A DNA stretch of 5,541 nt from Gelria sp. Lineage in GTDB: Bacteria; Bacillota; Syntrophomonadia; Syntrophomonadales; Syntrophomonadaceae. A model generated the notes under the pieces. That model searched no databases, was not told where the DNA came from, and saw nothing but the letters and a program-made list of their open reading frames with translations. Within the stretch, counting starts at the first letter, position 1. Every line of letters starts with the position of its first letter. Where the stretch lies: the NCBI GenBank assembly GCA_012839665.1, contig DUMX01000001.1, positions 1 to 5,541 on the forward strand, in the 5' to 3' direction. Positions 1-5,451 of the stretch are shown here, one piece after another. A program made the translations under genes and the position numbers.

Positions 1-149
1 CTTAAATCGGCTTTTAATTGGCACACGCTGCCGGGTGTTCGAAAACATTTCAGGTTTCATAACCTGGTATGCAAATATTGCTGGGAATCTGTTCCGGTTA
101 GGAATTTGCCCGGGAAGGAAAAAGTCTCCCTCCCGGTTGAAAAACTATC
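1..149. other. Non-coding region downstream of tuf
   Basis: No credible gene is visible on either strand. In the tuf direction the stretch holds a 9-bp hairpin just after the stop codon (110-136) and a small perfect 6-bp stem with a 4-nt loop at 51-66 (CAGGTT/AACCTG). In Firmicutes the S10 ribosomal operon often follows tuf, but no rpsJ start or ribosome binding site appears before the window ends. I looked for a tRNA in the part around 20-50 and found no cloverleaf. Confidence 0.5.
110..136 (-). terminator. Possible tuf terminator or 3'-stabilising hairpin
   Basis: Read on the minus strand, 14 nt after the tuf stop codon, CCGGGAGGG pairs with CCTTCCCGG across a 9-nt loop, giving 9 bp with a single G-U wobble. 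The same sequence on the plus strand has an A-C mismatch at that position, which favours minus-strand RNA. There is no U-tract after the stem, so it is not a classical intrinsic terminator. It could act as a weak or factor-assisted terminator, or as a 3'-end stabiliser. Confidence 0.35.
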
Positions 150-1352
150 TTATTCACTCAGGCTGGTAACTACACCGGCACCTACAGTTCTGCCCCCTTC
201 GCGGATAGCAAAACGTAATCCTTCTTCTACAGCTATCGGGGTTATCAGCTCTATGGCCATTTGCACATTGTCCCCCGGCATTACCATCTCTACTCCTTCT
301 GGTAGTTGGATGACGCCGGTTACGTCAGTAGTCCTAAAGTAGAATTGGGGACGATAGCCGCTAAAAAAGGGAGTGTGGCGACCGCCTTCTTCTTTGGTTA
401 ATACGTATACTTCGGCATTGAATTTGGTCAAGGGGTTTATGCTCCCCGGCTTGGCTAAAACCATGCCCCGCTCTACTTCCTTGCGGTCTACTCCTCTTAA
501 CAGGGTACCTATGTTGTCTCCGGCTTCAGCATAGTCCAGGAGTTTCCTGAACATTTCTACTCCGGTACATATGGTCTTTCTAATTTCATCACGCATACCG
601 ACTATAGCAACTTCATCGCCTACTTTGACCTGGCCTCTTTCTACTCTTCCTGTAGTTACGGTACCTCTTCCGGTTATGGTGAATACGTCTTCTATTGGCA
701 TCAGGAAGGGTTTGTCAGTTGCTCTTTCTGGTAGTGGTATATAGCTGTCAACTGTATCCATTAGCTCCCATATCTTGCCGCACCATTCGCATTCTCTAGT
801 TCCACATCCGCATTCCAGGGCTTTAAGGGCTGAACCCATTACTACTGGAATGTCGTCTCCGGGAAATTCGTATTCGCTTAGGAGTTCTCTAATTTCCATT
901 TCGACCAGTTCTAATAGTTCGTCATCGTCAACCATATCAGTTTTGTTCATGAAGACTACTATATAAGGTACTGCTACCTGACGAGACAGTAGTATATGCT
1001 CTCTGGTCTGCGGCATGGGACCATCTGCTGCTGATACTACTAGTATAGAACCATCCATCTGAGCTGCCCCGGTAATCATGTTTTTTATGTAGTCTGCATG
1101 TCCCGGGCAGTCTACATGAGCATAATGCCGGTTTTCAGTCTCATATTCTACGTGAGAGGTGTTTATAGTTATACCTCTTTCTTTTTCTTCTGGTGCCTTG
1201 TCAATTTCTTCATATGAAGTGGCCTGGGCTCCACCTACCTTGGATAAGGTATTGGTTATTGCCGCTGTCAATGTAGTCTTGCCATGGTCTACGTGACCTA
1301 TAGTGCCAATGTTAAGATGAGGTTTGGTCCTCTCAAATTTTGCCTTTGCCAT
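150..1352 (-). CDS. tuf: Elongation factor Tu
   Basis: EF-Tu is the cytoplasmic GTPase that delivers aminoacyl-tRNA to the ribosomal A site. The 400-residue product is full length and complete. G1 is GHVDHGKT (19-26), G2 RGITI (59-63), G3 DCPGH (81-85, with catalytic His85), G4 NKTD (136-139) and G5 SAL (174-176). The two beta-barrel domains follow, with the conserved GRGTVTTGRVERG and GGRHTPFF segments. ATG 1352 is chosen because an AAAGGTGAG ribosome binding site (1360-1368) lies 7 nt upstream. An in-frame GTG four codons earlier (1364) sits inside that site and is rejected. The G domain carries a cysteine insert, C181-x-C-x4-C-x2-C191, absent from E. coli EF-Tu. It is the last str operon gene, 177 bp after fusA, and probably also has its own promoter. 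Confidence 0.98.
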   Translation of the reverse strand: MAKAKFERTKPHLNIGTIGHVDHGKTTLTAAITNTLSKVGGAQATSYEEIDKAPEEKERGITINTSHVEYETENRHYAHVDCPGHADYIKNMITGAAQMDGSILVVSAADGPMPQTREHILLSRQVAVPYIVVFMNKTDMVDDDELLELVEMEIRELLSEYEFPGDDIPVVMGSALKALECGCGTRECEWCGKIWELMDTVDSYIPLPERATDKPFLMPIEDVFTITGRGTVTTGRVERGQVKVGDEVAIVGMRDEIRKTICTGVEMFRKLLDYAEAGDNIGTLLRGVDRKEVERGMVLAKPGSINPLTKFNAEVYVLTKEEGGRHTPFFSGYRPQFYFRTTDVTGVIQLPEGVEMVMPGDNVQMAIELITPIAVEEGLRFAIREGGRTVGAGVVTSLSE

Positions 1353-1529
1353 CCTATCTCTCACCTTTCTTTTTTAATATTCTTAAGTGGTATAAGTTTT
1401 CTTAAAGGGTAAAAGGGGTTGCTCTATTTGTACCGGGTATACCATTAAGAGCATTCATGTATAATATCCTGTTTGTTTCTCTTAGTCTAATCCTTATTGC
1501 CTCACCCCTTACACCTAACTTTAAACTAT
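1353..1529 (-). other. fusA-tuf intergenic region
   Basis: This 177-bp gap is the longest between adjacent genes of the operon. It contains no convincing intrinsic terminator after fusA. It holds a candidate promoter, a GCTCT/AGAGC inverted repeat (1421-1425 and 1448-1452) enclosing the short palindrome GGTATACC (1436-1443), and the tuf ribosome binding site. The repeat would lie in the 5' leader of a tuf transcript started at the candidate promoter. Its spacing is long and I assign it no function. Confidence 0.5.
1461..1489 (-). promoter_or_regulatory. Candidate sigma-A promoter for tuf
   Basis: On the minus strand TAGACT (1484-1489, 4 of 6 matches to the -35 consensus) is followed after exactly 17 bp by TATTAT (1461-1466, 5 of 6 matches to the -10 consensus). 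Transcription would start near 1454, leaving a leader of about 100 nt before tuf. A separate tuf promoter would let EF-Tu be made in excess over EF-G, as cells usually require. The -35 match is modest and an AT-rich gap can give such matches by chance. Confidence 0.4.
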
Positions 1530-3614
1530 TTAAACTGGTAGCCCATACCTTTTAGCTATAATTTCTCTGCTTTTTGATTCTGGTACTTCAGCATAGTTCT
1601 TAATATGCATTGAAAAGCTAGCTCTTCCCTGGCTAAGCGACCTTAAACTGGTGGCATAACCAAAAGTCTCTGCCAGAGGTACATTGCCCTTAATAATCTT
1701 AGTATCCCGGTTCTCTTCGAAGCCAAATATCCTGCCTCGACGTGCATTTAGGTCGGATATAACATCACCTACATATTCCTCCGGGCATATAATCTCTATA
1801 TCCATTATGGGCTCCAGAAGAATCGGATCAGCATCAGCTAAAGCTTGCTTAATCGCCATGGCTCCAGCTATTTTGAAAGCTTGTTCACTGGAATCAACTT
1901 CATGGTAAGTCCCCCCGGTTAAACTGACTTGCACATCATCCACCGGGTACCCCGCTAAAACACCTGCCTGTAAGGCTTCAAAAACTCCAATTTCAACCGC
2001 TGCTGCAAATTCTCGAGGTACGCTTTCTGGTTTAGCCTGGTTAGTAAAGCGTTTACCTTCTCCTTCTTCAAGCGGTTTAACCTCGATAATAACCTGGGCA
2101 TATTGCCCACGACCACCTGTTTGTTTTTCAAAGGTATTTTCAGTAACAGTTTTCTTTTTAACGCTCTCCTTATAGGCCACCTGCGGTTTACCTACATTAG
2201 CATTAACTTTGAACTCCCGTAATAAGCGGTCAATAATAATTTCCAGGTGTAATTCTCCCATACCGGATATTATGGTTTGACCAGTTTCCGGGTTAGTTCT
2301 GGTACGAAAAGTAGGGTCTTCCTCGGATAAACGGCCCAAACTCTCGCCTATTTTGTCTTGATCTGCTTTAGTCTTGGGCTCAATAGCCACGTCAATAACT
2401 GACGCCGGGAAATCCATAGACTCAAGGAGAACTGGTCGGTCATCACTGCATAAAGTATCTCCCGTTACCGTCTCCCTTAACCCTACAGCAGCAACTATGT
2501 CCCCGGCCAAAGCTTCCTCTACTTCTTCACGGTGATTAGCATGCATCCTTAAAATCCGAGTTATACGTTCCTTTTTGTTTTTCCCACTATTAAAAATATA
2601 AACGCCTGTCCTTACTTTCCCCGAATATATCCTGAAATAGGTTAGCTTGCCCACATAGGGGTCACCGGTAACTTTGAATGCTAAAGCACATAAGGGGTCA
2701 TTCCGGTCTGCCTTTACCAAAGTATCACTGTTATCTAATAGATTAGTTACACTTATCGGTGGTATGTCTATCGGCGAAGGCAAGTAGTTTACTACTGCAT
2801 CCAGCAACATCTGTACACCTTTATTTTTAAAAGAGGAGCCACATAGTACTGGTACTAATTTATTAGTAATAGTTGATTTTCTCAAAGAACTGATGATTTC
2901 ATCAGAGGAAATTTCCTGCCCTTCCAGATACTTTTCCAAAATTCTATCATCATATTCGGCCAGTTTCTCTAGAAGCAGGGTTCTGTATTTATTAGCCTGT
3001 TCTTGTTCTAATTGCTCCAGGTCTCTAATAATGAGTTTTTCTCCTAAATCGTCCTGGTATTCATATGCTTTTAGTTTGATAACATCTATAATTCCCCGAA
3101 AATCATCCTCTACACCAATGGGCAATTGGATTAAAGCAACTTCACTGCCCAGATTATCCTCTATCATTTTAACGACCCGGAAATAGTCTGCTCCTATCCG
3201 GTCCATTTTATTGATATATGCTATCCGGGGGACTTGATATCTATCGGCCTGTCTCCAGACAGTTTCAGACTGTGGCTGTACTCCGGCAACTGCACAGAAT
3301 ATACCAATAGCTCCGTCAAGTACTCGAAGTGACCGTTCTACCTCAACTGTAAAGTCCACATGCCCGGGTGTGTCGATAATATTAATAATACAATCGTGCC
3401 ACTGACATGCAGTTGCTGCCGAGGTTATGGTTATACCTCTTTCCTGTTCTTGACTCATCCAGTCCATAGTGGCAGTCCCTTTATCTACTTCGCCAATCCG
3501 ATGAACTTTGCCGGAATAGTATAATATCCTTTCGGTAGTAGTAGTTTTTCCAGCATCTATATGAGCCATTATTCCAATATTTCTGATTGCTGCTAAATCA
3601 AATGTATCAGCCAT
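1530..3614 (-). CDS. fusA: Elongation factor G
   Basis: EF-G is the GTPase that drives ribosomal translocation and, with RRF, ribosome recycling. The 694-residue product matches the usual length of about 690-700 and is uninterrupted. G1 is AHIDAGKT (17-24), G2 RGITI (59-63), G3 DTPGH (81-85) and G4 NKMD (135-138). Domain II begins near residue 300, domain III carries the GMGELHLEI motif, and domain IV has the GGRGQYAQV segment and a conserved tip loop with His571 in TYHEVDSSE. Domain V ends the protein. The full motif set fits ordinary translocating EF-G rather than a TetM-type protection protein or LepA. The ribosome binding site is weak for this operon, only GGAG (3625-3628), 10 nt from the ATG. 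The gene lies 28 bp after rpsG with no terminator between, so it is co-transcribed. Confidence 0.98.
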   Translation of the reverse strand: MADTFDLAAIRNIGIMAHIDAGKTTTTERILYYSGKVHRIGEVDKGTATMDWMSQEQERGITITSAATACQWHDCIINIIDTPGHVDFTVEVERSLRVLDGAIGIFCAVAGVQPQSETVWRQADRYQVPRIAYINKMDRIGADYFRVVKMIEDNLGSEVALIQLPIGVEDDFRGIIDVIKLKAYEYQDDLGEKLIIRDLEQLEQEQANKYRTLLLEKLAEYDDRILEKYLEGQEISSDEIISSLRKSTITNKLVPVLCGSSFKNKGVQMLLDAVVNYLPSPIDIPPISVTNLLDNSDTLVKADRNDPLCALAFKVTGDPYVGKLTYFRIYSGKVRTGVYIFNSGKNKKERITRILRMHANHREEVEEALAGDIVAAVGLRETVTGDTLCSDDRPVLLESMDFPASVIDVAIEPKTKADQDKIGESLGRLSEEDPTFRTRTNPETGQTIISGMGELHLEIIIDRLLREFKVNANVGKPQVAYKESVKKKTVTENTFEKQTGGRGQYAQVIIEVKPLEEGEGKRFTNQAKPESVPREFAAAVEIGVFEALQAGVLAGYPVDDVQVSLTGGTYHEVDSSEQAFKIAGAMAIKQALADADPILLEPIMDIEIICPEEYVGDVISDLNARRGRIFGFEENRDTKIIKGNVPLAETFGYATSLRSLSQGRASFSMHIKNYAEVPESKSREIIAKRYGLPV

Positions 3615-3642
3615 TTAAAAATTTCTCCAATCGTTGGGGTTC

Positions 3643-4113
3643 CTACCAGCGGTAATGAGCAAAAGCCTTGTTAGCTTCAGCCATCTTATGAGTTTCTTCT
3701 TTTCTCTTAACGGCACCGCCGGTACTATTATAAGCATCTATTATTTCACCTGCTAGACGCTCCGCCATAGTTTTTTCTCCACGTCTACGAGAATACCCAA
3801 TCAGCCATCTAATAGCCAAAGTCTGCCTTCTATCCGGCCTGACTTCAACCGGAACCTGATAGTTGGCTCCACCTACCCGCCGAGCTTTTACCTCTACTAG
3901 CGGGGTAATGTTCTTCATGGCTTCTTCGAAAACTTCCATGGCGTTTTTGTCAGTTCGATTTTCTACTATGTCAAATGCACCATAACAAATCCTTTCAGCC
4001 AAGCTTTTTTTGCCATCCCACATTACCTGATTTACTAGCTTAGTAAATAATTTGCTGTTATAAATAGGATCTGGTAGTACATCCCGCTTGGGAGCGGGAC
4101 CTTTCCTAGACAT
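3643..4113 (-). CDS. rpsG: 30S ribosomal protein S7
   Basis: S7 is the primary binder that nucleates assembly of the 16S rRNA 3' domain (30S head) and contacts tRNA near the E site. The 156-residue product is standard bacterial length. It shows the typical MSRKGPAPKR start, the KARRVGGANYQVPVEV segment, the R-rich RPDRRQTLAIRWL stretch, the GGAVKRKEE loop near the C-terminus and the AFAHYRW end. ATG 4113 has the ribosome binding site GGGAGG (4120-4125) at 6 nt. That site lies in the 14-bp gap directly after the rpsL stop, so the two genes are probably translationally coupled. In E. coli S7 represses its own operon by binding the rpsL-rpsG intercistronic RNA. Here the gap is too short to hold a comparable structure, so that control is unlikely in the same form. 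Confidence 0.98.
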   Translation of the reverse strand: MSRKGPAPKRDVLPDPIYNSKLFTKLVNQVMWDGKKSLAERICYGAFDIVENRTDKNAMEVFEEAMKNITPLVEVKARRVGGANYQVPVEVRPDRRQTLAIRWLIGYSRRRGEKTMAERLAGEIIDAYNSTGGAVKRKEETHKMAEANKAFAHYRW

Positions 4114-4127
4114 ATCCTTCCTCCCTC

Positions 4128-4505
4128 CTATTTTTTCTTGGGCCTCTTGGTGCCGTATTTGGACCTGCTTTGGCTACGATCCTGAACACCGGCAGCATCC
4201 AGGGTACCGCGGACAATATGATATCTTACCCCGGGTAGGTCTTTTACCCTGCCTCCCCTTATCAGCACAACCGAGTGCTCTTGCAGATTATGTCCAATGC
4301 CCGGAATATAAGCAGTTGCCTCAATACCATTGGTCAATCTTACCCTGGCTATTTTCCGCAGAGCTGAGTTAGGCTTCTTAGGAGTAGTAGTATACACGCG
4401 GGTACATACTCCTCTTTTTTGGGGAGAGCTCTTCAGGGCTGGTGCGTCTGACTTCTTCTTTCCTTTCTTGCGTCCTTTTTTAATTAATTGGTTTATAGTT
4501 GGCAT
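4128..4505 (-). CDS. rpsL: 30S ribosomal protein S12
   Basis: S12 sits at the 30S decoding centre and helps set codon-anticodon accuracy. The 125-residue product begins MPTINQLI and is complete. Residues 29-52, around CTRVYTTTPKKPNSALRK, and 83-95, around RGGRVKDLPG, are near identical to E. coli S12. Lys43 and Lys88, the usual sites of streptomycin-resistance substitutions, are both wild type. Asp89, the methylthiolation site of RimO, is also present. ATG 4505 is chosen because GGGAGGTG (4511-4518) lies 5 nt upstream and the protein then aligns from residue 1. An in-frame upstream start at 4538 would add 11 unrelated residues and read through that ribosome binding site. The N-terminal tail is unusually lysine-rich (positions 9-18). 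Confidence 0.98.
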   Translation of the reverse strand: MPTINQLIKKGRKKGKKKSDAPALKSSPQKRGVCTRVYTTTPKKPNSALRKIARVRLTNGIEATAYIPGIGHNLQEHSVVLIRGGRVKDLPGVRYHIVRGTLDAAGVQDRSQSRSKYGTKRPKKK

Positions 4506-4544
4506 GTCTGCACCTCCCTTCTCGTTTAATAAAACCAAAGAACA

Positions 4545-4559
4545 GGAGGGTAACCCTCC
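4545..4559 (-). promoter_or_regulatory. Hairpin between L7Ae-like gene and rpsL
   Basis: Four bases after the L7Ae-like stop codon, GGAGGG pairs with CCCTCC around a TTA loop, a strong 6-bp GC-rich stem. The minus-strand RNA then runs through a T-rich but interrupted stretch (TGTTCTTTGGTTTTATT), so partial termination is possible. The 3' half, CCTCCT, can also pair with the rpsL ribosome binding site GGGAGG (4513-4518), using one G-U pair. The element could therefore be an attenuator or a translational switch. Both roles are inferred from base pairing alone. Confidence 0.4.
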
Positions 4560-4562
4560 CTT

Positions 4563-4820
4563 CTATGGTTCAAGAGTATTAATCAGCGCCACTGCTGCTG
4601 AACCCACCTCTATGCCGCAAGCATTTCCCAGTGTCTCCATGTTTTCAACCATGGACACCTCAATCTGATTCTGTTGGCATAGCTCTTTGATAGGTTCGAT
4701 AATATGCAATTCAGCATCCAGGGCTATAAATACTTTTTTAGCTATACCTTTGTTAATTGCCTTTTTTACCTGCTTGGTACCAATTACTTTTGGACTGTTT
4801 TGTATCTCTGCCAGTACCAA
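4563..4820 (-). CDS. L7Ae/YbxF-type K-turn RNA-binding protein
   Basis: This is a bacterial member of the L7Ae/L30e family, like B. subtilis YbxF, which binds kink-turn RNA and associates with ribosomes. From the TTG start it has 85 residues, close to YbxF at 82. The RNA-contact segment is VIGTKQVKKAINKG (12-25) and the family signature is LGNACGIEVGSAAVAL (64-79). TTG 4820 is preferred because AGAGGAGGG (4828-4836) lies 7 nt upstream. The longer frame from ATG 4856 reads through that site. Two of the mismatches with the second copy fall in those 12 extra codons and change amino acids (Leu to Phe, Val to Ala), while the 90 shared bases after TTG are identical. It sits between rpoC and rpsL as in other Firmicutes. 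Its cellular target cannot be seen here. Confidence 0.93.
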   Translation of the reverse strand: MVLAEIQNSPKVIGTKQVKKAINKGIAKKVFIALDAELHIIEPIKELCQQNQIEVSMVENMETLGNACGIEVGSAAVALINTLEP

Positions 4821-4975
4821 AACGATACCCTCCTCTAAGCAAATAAACCCGAGCATATAGCATTATCGCACCTTATTTGCCAGCGCACTTAGATATTTTA
4901 GCACCTGCAGTCGCCCAAGTCAACTAAGGCCTATATTTAATTATATTTTCCTGCTGGAAGTTACCTTTTACTTGT
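4821..4975 (-). other. rpoC to L7Ae-like gene intergenic region
   Basis: This 155-bp gap carries no terminator-like hairpin after rpoC, so read-through from the rpoBC operon is expected. It holds the promoter at 4895-4923 and the ribosome binding site of the next gene. A weaker extended -10-like element, TGCGATAAT (4861-4869 on the minus strand), lacks a recognisable -35. The second copy on the plus strand differs at 8 positions in this gap, none of them inside the promoter hexamers or their 17-bp spacer. Confidence 0.6.
4895..4923 (-). promoter_or_regulatory. Sigma-A promoter for the L7Ae-rpsL-rpsG-fusA unit
   Basis: On the minus strand TTGACT (4918-4923, 5 of 6 matches) is followed by a 17-bp spacer and TAAAAT (4895-4900, 5 of 6 matches). 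Transcription should begin near 4888, giving a leader of about 68 nt before the TTG start. All 29 bp are identical in the diverged second copy (5349-5377), whereas the flanks on both sides carry substitutions. That supports a functional element that lets the str genes be expressed apart from rpoBC. Confidence 0.75.
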
Positions 4976-5158
4976 TTATTCAGCAACTGTTGAGTCCCCG
5001 TTTACTTGGATATTAGTTTTACGATACCGGGGATAACCAGTACCTGCCGGTATGAGTTTGCCAATAATGACATTTTCCTTCAACCCTATCAAGTGATCCA
5101 CCTTACCTTTTATTGCTGCTTCAGTGAGAACCTTGGTGGTCTCCTGGAATGAAGCTGC
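4976..5158 (-). CDS. rpoC: RNA polymerase beta' subunit, C-terminal 60 residues (5' truncated at the chimera join)
   Basis: This is the 3' end of the gene for the largest core RNA polymerase subunit. It reads AASFQETTKVLTEAA followed by KGKVDHLIGLKENVIIGKL and the IPAGTG motif, which closely matches the C-terminus of bacterial beta' (E. coli has AASFQETTRVLTEAA and GLKENVIVGRLIPAGTG). The family then ends in a variable tail, here 19 residues after GTG, ending VNGDSTVAE. Upstream of 5158 the family match stops abruptly: the expected Ser/Leu-Ser residues before AASFQ are replaced by antisense of the second copy. An open frame continues to an ATG at 5266, but its first 36 codons are reverse-complement sequence and are not biological. 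The gene here is a fragment only because of the join. Confidence 0.93.
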   Translation of the reverse strand, partial: AASFQETTKVLTEAAIKGKVDHLIGLKENVIIGKLIPAGTGYPRYRKTNIQVNGDSTVAE

Positions 5159-5296
5159 ATAAAAGGTAAGGTGGACCACTTGATAGGGTTGAAGGAAAAT
5201 GTCATTATTGGCAAACTTATACCGGCAGGTACTGGTTATCCCCGGTATCGTAAAACCAATATCCAAGTAAACGAGGAGTCAACAACTGCTGAATAA
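5159..5296 (+). CDS. rpoC: RNA polymerase beta' C-terminal fragment, second copy (5' truncated)
   Basis: Read on the plus strand, this fragment gives 45 residues, from IKGKVDH through the IPAGTG motif to a TAA stop at 5294-5296. It aligns without gaps to the minus-strand rpoC tail. Three of its seven substitutions are silent (GAT/GAC, CTC/CTT, ACT/ACC). The other four change three residues in the variable last nine: Gly to Glu, Asp to Glu and Val to Thr. Immediately upstream the frame meets a TGA (5150-5152) and all similarity to beta' in this orientation ends. There is no start codon or ribosome binding site, so it cannot be expressed as a gene here. It is best read as the end of rpoC from a second strain or allele, cut by the join. 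Confidence 0.92.
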   Translation: MKGKVDHLIGLKENVIIGKLIPAGTGYPRYRKTNIQVNEESTTAE

Positions 5297-5348
5297 AGAA
5301 GTAAAAGGTAACTTCGAGCAGGAAAACATAATTTAATATAGGCCTTGG

Positions 5349-5377
5349 TTGACTTGGGCGACTGCAGGTGCTAAAAT
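5349..5377 (+). promoter_or_regulatory. Second copy of the L7Ae-str promoter
   Basis: TTGACT (5349-5354), a 17-bp spacer and TAAAAT (5372-5377) are base-for-base the same as the minus-strand promoter at 4895-4923. Here they face the window's right edge and would drive the partial L7Ae-like copy that starts at 5452. The promoter is real only in the organism this arm came from; its placement here depends on the fold-back join. Confidence 0.7.
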
Positions 5378-5451
5378 ATCTGAGTGCGCTGGCAAATAAG
5401 GTGCGATAATGCTATATGTTCGGGTTTATTTGCTTAGAGGAGGGTATCGCT

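Larger units (their letters stand above)
4731..5113 (-). repeat. Inverted repeat, left arm (383 bp)
   Basis: This arm covers the last 45 codons of rpoC, the rpoC-L7Ae gap with its promoter, and the first 30 codons of the L7Ae-like gene. It pairs with 5159-5541 in inverted orientation (paired positions add up to 10272), with 15 mismatches and no indel. The pairing ends at the window edge, so the full arm may be longer. The 45-bp unpaired spacer (5114-5158) is rpoC sequence belonging to this left copy. Confidence 0.97.

Noticed and set aside
20..50. Possible tRNA T-arm (GTTCGAA) downstream of tuf
   Set aside because: No acceptor stem, D-arm or anticodon arm can be drawn around it on either strand.
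775..966. Plus-strand open frame inside tuf, and similar frames inside fusA, rpsL and the tuf 3' end
   Set aside because: These are shadows of strongly conserved minus-strand genes. They have serine- or isoleucine-rich low-complexity products and no ribosome binding sites.
1353..1364. GTG at 1364 as the tuf start, adding four residues
   Set aside because: The GTG is part of the ribosome binding site of ATG 1352, and EF-Tu proteins begin at MAK.
4821..4856. Upstream ATG (4856) as the start of the L7Ae-like gene, adding 12 residues
   Set aside because: The frame would run through the strong AGAGGAGGG ribosome binding site. The extra codons match no family member and differ between the two copies with amino-acid changes.
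4948..4953. Perfect TATAAT -10 box on the minus strand just after rpoC
   Set aside because: No -35-like hexamer lies 16-18 bp upstream, and the second copy has CATAAT at the matching place, so it is not conserved.
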